Origin: Nymphaea colorata
Taxonomy: Eukaryota; Streptophyta; Magnoliopsida; Nymphaeales; Nymphaeaceae
Direction of reading: 5' to 3'
DNA: 64,000 bases
Assembly: GCF_008831285.2 (NCBI RefSeq)
Contig: NC_045138.2
Span: 43,579,115 to 43,643,114, forward strand
Shown: in pieces, positions 11,700 through 22,394 of the stretch
How the letters are laid out: each line of letters starts with the position of its first letter
Numbering within the stretch: the stretch's first letter is position 1
The notes under the pieces: model-generated
The model's database searches: none
Told to the model about the DNA's origin: nothing
Seen by the model: only the letters and a program-made list of their open reading frames with translations
Position numbers and translations under genes: made by a program

Positions 11700-12090
11700 T
11701 GTTCCCTTGTGTCTATGTTTGTATAGTCTTTTCTTTTGTTTACAAATACTATTTGTATATGTTTGTTCACTTGTAAGGGAGTACCCTCCCACCGGTCTAA
11801 GTGTCATGTTTGGGATTCTTTGCTTTGGTTGTTTGGCATGACAAATCTCGTATGAGCCTTTTGGGCACCCTTGTAAGTAAAGTAGAGTCAATATGCTTGC
11901 TTACCTTCTTTTGTGATATACTGTTTCTAGTGAATGAAACAACTCATTGCAAGTTCTTCTCCTTCTTGTGTCTATTTATGTACTCTTTGTTTTCAAATTA
12001 TCTGCTCACTTGCTTACCCCTTTAGGCTCATAGCAGTTTGATGAGTTGTTGCACCATACGATGTGGTGAGAGCAATCACCCCATGATAAC
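11700..12090 (+). repeat. Gypsy-2 5' LTR
   Basis: Starts TGTTCCC and aligns throughout with 16565-16956, including a shared stretch TCTAAGTGTCATGTTTGGGA. The exact 3' boundary is uncertain by about two bases because the terminal CA is not conserved. Confidence 0.8.
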
Positions 12091-12212
12091 TAATATTGGA
12101 GCCACGTTTGGCTCAAACTAGGGAAGCGGTTGGAGTGTTGGTGTAGAAAAACACACCGACAAGTGGCAATCGAGGAAGACGTCATGTGACTCGATATAAT
12201 TTGTGAAGTGCC

Positions 12213-15200
12213 ATGGGTAAGGGAGTGGCTCAGTCTGATGATATGGGCACATCCCATGGCCGAAAAGACGTGATCAAAATTGTGAACAAGCTAGTTGCCT
12301 ATGCAGCCACATAGAAAGAAGTGTTGGATAATCGAGGAGCTAAGGGACGAAGTGAAGACAATGTGGAAAAAAATGGTTGAACTTGTGGTCACGAATAGGT
12401 CAGTTCCTGATGCGGTGACCACACTGCAAGCTAAAGTTAAGAAACTTCATGCAAAGAACTGCACGTTGCAATGGCATATTTCTGTAGGTGGCAGTGATGA
12501 TTTACTATCAAAGGTCGACATTTTTTTATCAAAGACCAGCAAACTACAATGACAGTTAGGATAGTTGGGTGATCGACAACTTTTTATTCCAAGTAGAATA
12601 TTACATGGATCTTCAGAGCGTTGTGGAAGATGACCTCTAGATCAAAACCGCAGCCATGCTACTTGAGGGAGATGTTGCTTGGTGGAGGCAAAAATGGCGT
12701 GACATTCAAAAGGGATTTGCAAAATAAATACATTCGACAACTTTCAATGAGCGTTGAGGAACTACTTCATGCCCCAAATGCAAAACGACATGCCTATCAG
12801 ATGGTAGGTATACTTGATATGCCAAAATAGGATAAACTTGACTTGTTTGTTTTGGGACTTCAACCTTGGGCACAATCCGAAGTGGAAAGAGGTAACCTAG
12901 AGACCTTGGAGGATGCTTATGTAGCAGCAAAGTGCTTGACTGATACCCAGTGCAAGAACTACACTAACACCTTCAAGTCTTTGAAGAAATCTAACCATGA
13001 AAGAAAGAAAGAGAACTGAAGGGACAATAAAGATGAGTCATCAGCCCAACATGAGTTGATAAGAAGCCTTTCTTTTGAAAGAGCAAAAATAACTAAAGCA
13101 AAGTGGTAACTTATTGGTTCTGTGGAGATAAGCACATAGCCGGACAATATTGGAAGCACCTTACAAAAGACGACAAGAGGTGAATGTTGCAAAAGTTGTC
13201 GAGGCCGAGGGTGAAGGAGCACAGTCACAGATGGGGGCTGTTCAAATGCTCAACATTGTCCAAAGTCGAGCGGCATCAAGCACAATGGTGAATAAGGAAC
13301 TGATGTACTTGGATATTACTCTAAAAGGGAAGTCTACTTTGGCTATGGTAAACTCAGGGCAATGCACAACTTCATTTGAAAGAAGAGGTGAAGAGATTGG
13401 GGTTCAAGCTTAAGCCTAAACAGAGAACCTTGAAGATGGTGAACTCTATGCCGAACCCTACCCTTGGAAAAGCAAAGGGTGTAGCCATCTAGATCCTGAG
13501 TTGGGGTGGCACTACAAGCTTCTTAATTGTTCCCTAGACAATTTTAATGTAATTCTTCGTATTGAGTTTCTTCGGGACCAAAACCTTATGATGTTGCCAC
13601 AATTCAATTCATTGACATTGATGGGCTAGATTGCTCGCACACAGTGCATTGCTACTCTATCAGTGAAAAGTCACCTTTCATGTTGTGAGCTATGTAGTTA
13701 AAGAAGGGGCATGAGGCATGGAGAGAAAACGTTCCTCATGTCCATTCATGCAGAGGATGAAGCCAGGTCAGTTATTGTCTAACATAACCTAGTTTCCTTG
13801 CTAAAAGAGTTTCAAAAAATAATGCCACCTGAACTACCAATGCAATTACTGTTGAGGTAGGAAGTTGATCACCAAATTGAACTGGTTCCTGGAGTTAGGG
13901 CCCCAGCCATGGTTCCTTAACATATGTGACCGGCTTGATTGAAGGAGCTACAAAGACATATTGATCAGATGTTAGAAACAAGCATCATCTGACCTTCAAA
14001 GGCTCCATTCAAAGCCTCAGTGCTGTTCCAGATAAAGCATGATGCTCGAAACATCTATGTGTGGACTATCGTGCATTGAACAAGGTAGTAGTCAAGAACA
14101 ACTACCCTTTGTCGTTCATTGTTGACTTGTTTGAACAGTTGTGCAATGCATGAATCTTCTCAAAATTGGACTTTTGATCAAGCTACTGGCAAGTCAAGAT
14201 TGCAGAAGGAGATGAACCAAAGACCACTTGTGTCACTCATTATGGTGCTTATGAATTCCTAGTCATGCCTTTCAAATTGACCAATGCCCTAATGACCTTC
14301 TCAAAATTTGATGAACAAGATCTTTTGTCTGTACCTTGACAAGTTTGTAGTGGTCTATCTTGATGATATAGTGGTATTTAGTAGCAGTATGGAAGAGCAT
14401 GTTAGTCATTTATAGACAATGTTCCAAGTATTGAAGGAGAATGATTGAAAAGAGAAGTGTCTCTTTGGCCAATAGGAGATCAGCTTTTTTGGCCATATTG
14501 TTGGGCAAGGCTAGCTACGAATGGATTTAGAGAGGGTGAGAGCCCTCTAGTAATAGAAGCCACCAACTAGAATTGCGGTCCTTCCTTGGGTTAGTCAATT
14601 ACTATGAGTAGTTCATCTAGGAGTATTCATTGCTTCTTGCTCCCCTCACTAACTTGCTCAAGAAGAACACGACCTAAGTTTGTATGCAATTTGCCCATGA
14701 TGCTTTTGAAGGTTTGAAGAGAGCTCGTGTGAGAGCTTATGCTTAAGTTGCCAGACCACTTGAAACCTTTTGAGGTCCACACTAACGCCTTGGACTTTGT
14801 CATTGGTGGGGTATTGATGCAAGAGGGTCATTTGATCACCTATGAGAGCCGAAAATTGAAAGAGGCGGAGAAGTGCTACACTATGCACTAGTGAGAAATG
14901 ACTGCTATTATACATTGCCTTCATATATGGAGGCATTATTTGCTGGGAGCTCAATTCATTGTGAAGACTGACAATGTAGCCACAAGCTATTTTTAAAAGT
15001 AAAAGAAACTATCCCCAAAGCAGGCTCGCTAGCATGAATTCTTGGCTGAGTTCGACTTTGCTTTGGAGTACAAGAAGGGAAAGGCCAATGTCGTTACAGA
15101 TGCATTGAATCAGAAGGCTGAATTTGCCGCAACTCGAGTGGAGGCCTCTGAAGTATAGCTGGAGGCTACTCTCCTCGACCATGTTTGCGAAGGGATGTGA

Positions 15201-16490
15201 TAGGACCCAACAACACAATACTTGGTGGCCTTGGCCGAAGCAAGGAAGGCTCAGAAGTTCTAGCTGCGAGACAGACTTCTCCTATTTGTGCGAAGGTGGG
15301 CAACCTTCGATGGGAGCTCTTAAAAGAGTGCCATGATATATTATAGGCTGGCCACTCTAGCCAAAAACGCACCCTAGCACTATTTGAACACGACTATTAT
15401 TGGTCGTTGATGCGGGATAATGTCGAGGCATATGTAAAGACGTACCTCATCTGCCAGTAAGATAAGGGGTCGAACCAGAAACCTGCTGGCCTCTTGGAAC
15501 CACTACTTGTCTTGAAATGTTCATGGAAAAGTCTCTCCATGAAGTTCATTGTGAGTCTCTCAAAAGTAGATGTCTTTAGCTCTATCCTTGTGGTTGTGGA
15601 TAAGTTTTCAAAGTGTGCTACCTTTATCCCAACCTCAAAGGAGTGTCCTACAGAAAAGAAGGCGGAATTCTTCGTAAAGGACACAGTGAGACACTGGGGC
15701 GTCTAAAGAGCATTGTGAGTGACCATGATGCTTGCTTTGTATAAAAGTTTTGGCATGAAGTATTTCACATGTTGGGCTCAAACTTGCTATTTTCCACGAG
15801 TTTCTACCCATAGACAGATGGCCAAATAGAGTATATCAATGCCTTGTTGGAACAGTACTTGTGACACTTCATCAATGCAAACCAGAAAATTGGGTGAAGC
15901 TGCTCGATTTTGCTCAATTCTGCTACAACTTACAGAAGAACGAGTCTTTTGGGCACAGTCTATTTGAGATAGCTACAATGTAACAACCACTAACACCACA
16001 CACTCTTGTTGCCTAGGAAAAGGGAAGACCTACATTTGCCTATTAGTTTGTCAGGAATTGACAAGAGCAAACAAAACTCGCTAAGGCATTCTTGCATAAG
16101 GTTGCCAAAACATAAAAAAGTGGGTTGACAAAGATCGACGACCGATCGAGTTTTAAGTTGGAGGCCAGGTCCTCGTGAAGCTGTATCCTAATCGCATTGG
16201 TATTTTTGTGGGTGACATTGTGCCTTTATTCAGAAGTATGAATGGTCATTCACTATGATTAAGAAGGTTGAGAAGCTAATGTACAAGCTAAATCTGCCAC
16301 CAGACTTCAAGGTGCATCTAATATTTCACATATGCAACTTGAAGCGGAGCTAGCCGTAGCAGGAGCCAATCTACAATTGGAGCAAATTCTTCAACACAAG
16401 ATCAACTATCTTTTTGAGCCAAACAAGTATTTTGTCAAGTGGGCAGATAAAGAGTATCATACCTGGGAGTACGCATTCAGATGAAGGAAC
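12213..16490 (+). pseudogene. Gypsy-2 gag-pol remnant
   Basis: A possible gag start is the ATG at 12213. Gag runs to about 12960 (LDLFVLGLQPWAQSEVERG). Protease is at about 13280-13420, with the active-site Asp replaced (MVNSG). RT is at 13850-14560 ([28 protein letters not shown]), RNase H at 14740-15130 (PFEVHTNALDF, TDNVATSYF, KGKANVVTDALNQ), integrase at 15290-16100 (VVVDKFSKCATFIP) and a chromodomain-like tail at about 16390-16485 (YFVKWADKEYHTWEYAF). Many stops and frame changes occur, several at sites where CGA or CAG would be expected. Confidence 0.85.
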
Positions 16491-16564
16491 ACTACTCAGG
16501 AGAAGTCAGGGCATACCAAGACGTAGTTGGTACCGAGACAATGCATGATTTGAAGAGTGGAGCT

Positions 16565-16956
16565 TGTTTCCTTGTGTATGTGTTTGTATAGTCTTTTCTT
16601 TTGTTTACAAGGACCATTTGTATATGTCTGTTCACTTGTAAGAGAGTACCCTCCTACCGGTCTAAGTGTCATGTTTGGGATTTGTTGCTTTGGGTGTTCG
16701 GCAAGAGGATCCATGTATGAGCCTTCGAGCACCCTTGTAAGTAAAGTAAAGTCAATCTTCTTGCTTACCTTCTCTTATGATATATTGTCTTTCTAAGTGA
16801 ATGAAACAGTTCATTGCAAGTTCTTCCTATGCTTGTGTCTATTTACACACTCTTTGTTTTCAAGTTATTTGTACACTTGCTTGCCCCTTTAGGCTTGCTG
16901 CAGTTTGAGGGCTGTCATGCCACACGGGTCGGTGAGGAGAGTCGCTCCGTGACAGG
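16565..16956 (+). repeat. Gypsy-2 3' LTR
   Basis: Second copy of the roughly 390-bp LTR, starting TGTTTCC after a purine-rich tract. It is followed at 16957 by the second TATAT of the target duplication and then by gypsy-F RT sequence. Confidence 0.8.
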
Positions 16957-17399
16957 TATATTCATGTTCAAAAGAAGGCCATTGAACAACTAGTGAAATA
17001 AATGCTTACGGAAGGAGTAATTCAGTCAGGTAGGAGTTGTTATTCTTCTTCCGCCCTATTAGTAAAACAAGAAGCATGAGACATGACAGTTTTACATGGA
17101 CTATAGAGGGTTGGAAGGGGCAATAATATTTTTCTAAACTTAACCTCCAAGCGGGATACCATTAAGTTGGGACGTTTCCTCAAAACATTCCTAAAACAGC
17201 CTCTCAAGTTCATGAAGGCCACTATGAATTTAATATCATGTCCTTTGGGCTTACAAATGCACCTCAACACTAAGCACTTCACGCACATTCATAGAGAGTG
17301 GCTATCCTATACGGTGAGACTTGTATTAGAGGGCAGAAACTTATTCTGATGGTTCTACTGGCTGGTATCTATGTTTGTTGGCGTGTGAGCGTAGGTGTC

Positions 17400-18116
17400 T
17401 TAAGGAAAAAATCGGTTTCCAATGGGAGAGACGTATGAGTAGGCCGGTCATTCCGCATCCGTCCGCTTCTACCGTCTTTTGCCGAAATTACGGACCGTGG
17501 GACTATGGAGATGGCATGGACATACCGCTTGGTTTTAGATCAGAACAACGAGCGCTCTACGGTCGACCCGGTCATTGACGGACGGCGCTCTCCGAAAACG
17601 CGTTTCTTTCGTGGACGGAAGCGTACGGCTGGAGGTCACGCGCCACCGGCTCCAGCGTTTCTCTCTATCTGCGGTCTTCCCTTCTTATCCATCATCACCC
17701 GTTCCCCTCAAGCTAGGAGGAATCAGAGAGATAGAAAGGGCGAGAGGCCAATGGTGAGATACTGCCAGCTTCGATCCGCCGTCGATTTGGTTTTAGAGCC
17801 AGACTAGAGAGAGAGAGAGAGAGAGAGAGACGGAGGCTAACGATGAGATACTGCAGGTTCAATGCAGGCTTCGATCCGCCCTCGATTTGCCTTAGATCCA
17901 GAGGCAACCTTTTCCCCTGATTCCTGAAACTTTTCACTCGTTGCCTGGGCGTGGAGGTCGTATCGATTTCTACCTCCTATCCTGAGCAATGCCACGGCGG
18001 TTTCCTGGTTGATCGATCAGTATGTCATCCAGATATGCGTTCATCGGATTGTTGATGCTGCTTACGTACTGACATAAAGGTGCAAGGGCGAATTTGAGGA
18101 GGAGGAGGAGGAGGCC
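17400..18116 (+). promoter_or_regulatory. CpG-rich putative promoter and 5' leader of the O-fucosyltransferase gene
   Basis: This block is much richer in CpG than the transposon sequence around it, as expected where methylation-driven loss has been limited. It ends in a GAG-rich leader just before the proposed ATG. It contains a (GA)n run (17808-17830) lying between two imperfect copies of a roughly 60-bp unit (17751-17810 and 17842-17903). No clear TATA box could be assigned, so the transcription start is unknown. Confidence 0.5.
17751..17903 (+). repeat. Imperfect direct repeat around a GA tract in the 5' leader
   Basis: Two copies share GAGATACTGC, CTTCGATCCGCC and TCGATTTG. They are separated by (GA)n. 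Both lie upstream of the proposed start codon of the O-fucosyltransferase gene. Confidence 0.7.
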
Positions 18117-18492
18117 ATGACTCTGATGAGGCTCGATAGGTGCCGATGCAAATGCTGGTGGACCTTTTCCTCTTCAGCCCCTCTCTCTCCCACTACGACC
18201 ACGATTCTTCTCCCGAAGAATCGTCTGCATGTTTGGTTCTTCGGGGTGTGCTCAAGCATCCTGGTGTGGACGTGCCTGGTTCAGCTGGTGGCCCTGGGGA
18301 GGCTCTGGCAACCTCAATTGCCTAAGGGATGGCATGCCTGCTTCAGCTTCAGGGGCTTCCCCAATCAGTTGGTGAAGATCACGCTTGCCGGCGACTCGGT
18401 TGCCCCGTCTTGTCCCTATTTTTCTTCTCTCTCTTCTTCTTCCTCTGCTGCTGCTGCTGCTGCTTCTTCACGTGCCAAATCCCATCCTTGGA
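18117..18492 (+). CDS. O-fucosyltransferase exon 1
   Basis: Residues 1-125 plus one base. The ATG follows a GAG-rich leader. The exon encodes a Cys/Arg-rich cytosolic tail, the membrane anchor ([20 protein letters not shown]), then a low-complexity Ser/Ala run (18421-18470). The donor A|GTGAGT at 18492 was chosen because it matches consensus strongly and leaves one base, which fits the two-base start of exon 2. The open frame continues to 18557 past this site. Confidence 0.75.
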
Positions 18493-21400
18493 GTGAGTTC
18501 TTGAATGCCTCCATTTGGTTATCCCTGTTTGCCACTTACCACTTTTATCACTTCTAGAAAAATCGAGTCTCATGCATTGCAGAAACAACAGACGACTAGA
18601 GTTTGATCAACCATAGCTTAGTGCCCAGTTATTTTCTGTCATGATAGATGAAAGGCCTGTCACTGGTTCAAAAAGAGGTTTAGGATTTTCACTTTGTTTA
18701 TCCAACTATATATGACGATTATGAACGAGACAAGTACAATCGAGGAACCATCAATTAACGCATTTAGAGAGAAAGGAATCTATGTTACAGGTAAAAGTGA
18801 TTGGTTTGGAATTGCAGAATTTCAGAATGAGAACAATTGCCCATGAATGAGCTGAGAGATCTTCGATCTTAAGATCTTGTCGTGTATGACATTGTGGAAA
18901 GATGGTGACGTGAAAATTTTCACACCAATTATCATTCTTCTTTTGCAGCCATAATAGAATCTAAGGACAAAATTCAAACCCAAATATCTTCTCATGCTTA
19001 TCAGTCCAAAGGCATAGATTGAGCCGATGTACAAAGAAACAACAGCATTACATAGATGTCAAATATGGGAGGTTGTCAAAAGACCACAAAGCAAAAATGT
19101 GGTTGGAGCAAAATGGGTTTATAAAACAAAATATAATCCTGATGGCAGTATTAAAAGGTATAAGGCTAAACTACTGTCTAAATTGATTTCTTAAGAAAAT
19201 ATGTTAGGCTATAATTAAATCTCTAGTCTTGTCATAGAGATGGGAGTAGTCCATTTTATTTTATACTTGGCTGTGGATTATAGATGGACAATTGAATCAT
19301 ACTGATGTAAAAATGTGTTTTTTGCATAGAAACTTGCTTACTATGATCATGGAGGTCGTGATGTCCATGGCTCTAAAGGAATTTGAGTTGTTAGGTTTAA
19401 AATTTTTAGCATATTTAATTGGAACTTAAGTTGCTTATGCTCATTGAGGATATTTTTCATGTCAAACTAAATTTGCCTCTAGTGTTATTAAAAGGTTATT
19501 TGTAATATATGAAAAAATTGTTGAAAAATTATTGGAATGAAAATGAGGATCAATGAAGGAGAAGCATTGGAAAATCCCAACCCTATCAACACTAAATTGT
19601 AGCATTATCTCATCTTACAATTACTTGAATAGGCCTTGGTTATTCTATTCACATTGCAAGCCAATTTCAACATGCTTCAACTTCTGTTCATGGAGGGGGC
19701 AAAGAATATGCATTGGTCAATACATCAATAATCCAACTTCTAAGAGATTATTCTAATCTTCATCTGCTTAACTAGATTAATTGCTTATGCAGATACAAAA
19801 CTTAAATAATCGTCAGTCTGCTGCTGGTTTTTTTGTTGTTCTAGGATGATCATTTATTTTTTGGAGATTTAAGAAGCAACAAAAAATCTCACATAGTCTT
19901 GTATATTCTTTTACCTTCTCTGTTTCTTGTTTTTTCAGTATCTTTTTCCTTGTTTTCCATTTCAACCAATTAGAGGCTGTTTCTGTACTAGCTGTTGGCT
20001 AGCCCCAACAACTAGATTTATAGCAGTTGGAGCAAGCTCATCTGCAATCCCCTTCTCCTCCTCCTTGTTTGTATGGACAGGGGTTGATCCCCTTTGTTGT
20101 AATCAAGGCTTGTGAACTCTGTTTGCTATGCTTGAATGAATTATTTCCCAGATTTGCTCTGAGTGATTTGTGAAACATTTGCTCTTTGAGTGTTGTGATT
20201 TGTATTCTAGGTTCTTGAAAACCTATGCTAAATGTAGATTCTTTATTAATTTCTATATGGAAAGAATGGTATCAGACCCATGGTTGGGGCTTGTGTTCAA
20301 AATAATCGTGTTTTTGTCTTATCTCATAGTCACAAATATCATTAATGCATTTTAAACGGTGAGATTTTTCTTGGGCATCTTTTGGCAAATTTAAAAATCT
20401 CAGGAAAGCTTTGCAATTTTTTTAGAAAAGAAAAAATCCTAAAAATTAGGAAAAAGTAAAATAAATGAAGTATTAACAAAAAATATAAAAACTAACTAAA
20501 TAACATGATATATTTTAATAATGACAAAAATGAAGATCAATAACTTAACTTAAGTTTTAAACTTTAAAAAAAAATAACATAAACATAGTGTAAAACTAAT
20601 ATGATAAAAATGTGAAAAGGACATGAAAAATTCATTTTGGAGTTTTAAAAAATTCAAAAAATGCATGGGTTTTTTTGTTTTCATTGTTTTTAATTTTCAA
20701 CATTTTTATCATGTCTTTATTGAAAAACACGTTTTCTGTGACTCATTCAAATCAGTGGCTGCCTTGGGAAACCTGCATGTGGACAGACACTATCTTAGTA
20801 TCTTTTGAAGGGAGATCTTGTTTATGCACCAGTGCTAGCTTTCTCCATTTCAAGAAGCATTTTTTGGTCTTAAAAGCAAAGTTGCTTCTTACGTGACAGC
20901 ATATGGTGGTCTTGGGAAGCATCCTAAAATATTTGAGTTTGGAAGAAGGCTCTTTCTCATGCTTCAAAGAGCATATTTTTTTGGTCTAAGGCTCCTCTTA
21001 AAGGTTAGTAAAAGCCCATTGAGTAAACTAAAGATAAGGAATTTGGCTCCATCTGTTTTCCGAAACTTAAGGACCCCCCAATTATGTTAGATGGACATCT
21101 ACCATGGAACATCGAACTGGTGGGAACGATTTATGGGGCGTTTACTGGTGGATCCTAAAATAAGCCTATCCTTGTGCTTATTGAAGAAATTAGTGAATGG
21201 GCAATCTAGTTGATCAATTAACATAGACTCTTCAAAGTAAGTTGCTGCACCAAGTTGACAGTGCGACTTGAGTATGGCAATGAACAATTTGCTTTTTCTT
21301 TTTCCATTGAGTCATCAGTAGAGTCAATTGTTGATTTTAATGTTTGTGAACAACCTAAGCCATTATTTTTTTAGAAAAGTGCCACATTTTGCACCCTAGT

Positions 21401-21929
21401 ACTTACTTGACATAGTTGATCAATAATGAAAAAGATATTCATAGCCTATCATGAAAAAACATGGAAGGCTTGGAGAACTGGTTGCCATGTTATGTAGCCA
21501 AAAGTGTACCTAGGCATTGGCAGCAGCCTAGACTACCTGTCGCCTCAAACAAAAGTGTTTTGTTTTTTAAAATTTTAACATGAAGAATCGTTTTTTTGTT
21601 TTATCTTCCAATTTGTTGTTTTCAGTGGAGGAATTTTTAAACCAGCTTTTCTTCCGTCTTTTCTTCCTTATTTCTTTGTTTCTCCATATGCTTTGTCAGA
21701 TAGGACCAACTAGGCCCTGCCTAGGGCCCCTCCTAGGTGATGCCTAGATTTTTCGGCAGTCAGGTTCTTAATGCTGCCTAGGATTTGTAACTACATAGGT
21801 CACCATAAAGTCATGCCGTCGCATTAAATTATGTGTGTGTGCACACAATTATAGATATAATTACAATTCATATTTTATTATGGTAAATATTTGTATGTTA
21901 TTTTATATTTTTAATGCTGCTTTGCACAG

Positions 21930-21965
<36 letters not shown>

Positions 21966-22327
21966 ATATATGTATATATAGCAATGCTAACATGAAAGCT
22001 TGGATTATACTGAGGATCTGTGTTCGTCTTTGTTTTAGGAATTTAATGTTAAAAGCTAGGATTAGAGATATAACAGCCATGCTTTAGGAAATGGTAAGAT
22101 CTTGTGTGATTAATAACATTGAAAAACATTGACATTTACTGGTAAGCTTCTTCTGTTGTCCTATATAGCTTATAAAATTTAATTGTCCCTCTTCATTAAA
22201 TTTGATCTTTCAGACTTTTAATTATGTTTGTTATCATGTTATGAAATGTTTAATGTGGTTCTGTTCTTGTGCATTTTAATTGTTTTTTTATTGTTATAAG
22301 TCAATGGAAAATTGGAATCACTTCGGC

Positions 22328-22394
<67 letters not shown>

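Larger units (their letters stand above)
11700..16956 (+). mobile_element. Gypsy-2: Ty3/gypsy element with short LTRs, about 5.26 kb
   Basis: Two similar LTRs of about 390 bp (11700-12090 and 16565-16956) enclose gag, protease, RT, RNase H, integrase and a chromodomain-like tail, all on the plus strand. A 5-bp TATAT repeat (11695-11699 and 16957-16961) flanks it. A purine-rich stretch precedes the 3' LTR. The LTRs are roughly 85-90% alike by eye, so it is old. The small size, short LTRs and chromodomain-like tail fit a small chromovirus lineage; the exact clade is not determined. Confidence 0.85.
11566..17340 (+). mobile_element. Gypsy-F: old gypsy fragment split by gypsy-2
   Basis: The left part (11566-11699) reads in one frame as the protease-RT spacer of a plant gypsy (WLKQLGWIEWDF, then KF). 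The right part (16957-17340) reads as gypsy RT in several frames (QKKAIEQLVK, EGVIQ, HEGHYEFNIMSFGLTNAP). Gypsy-2 sits between them with a TATAT duplication. Many stops; the flanks are lost, at the left against gypsy-1 and at the right toward the O-fucosyltransferase promoter. The spacer is shorter than in intact elements, so sequence was lost before gypsy-2 arrived. Confidence 0.65.

Noticed and set aside
20267-20279. A full retrotransposon starting at the primer-site-like TGGTATCAGACCC
   Set aside because: No gag-pol follows downstream and no second LTR copy was found.
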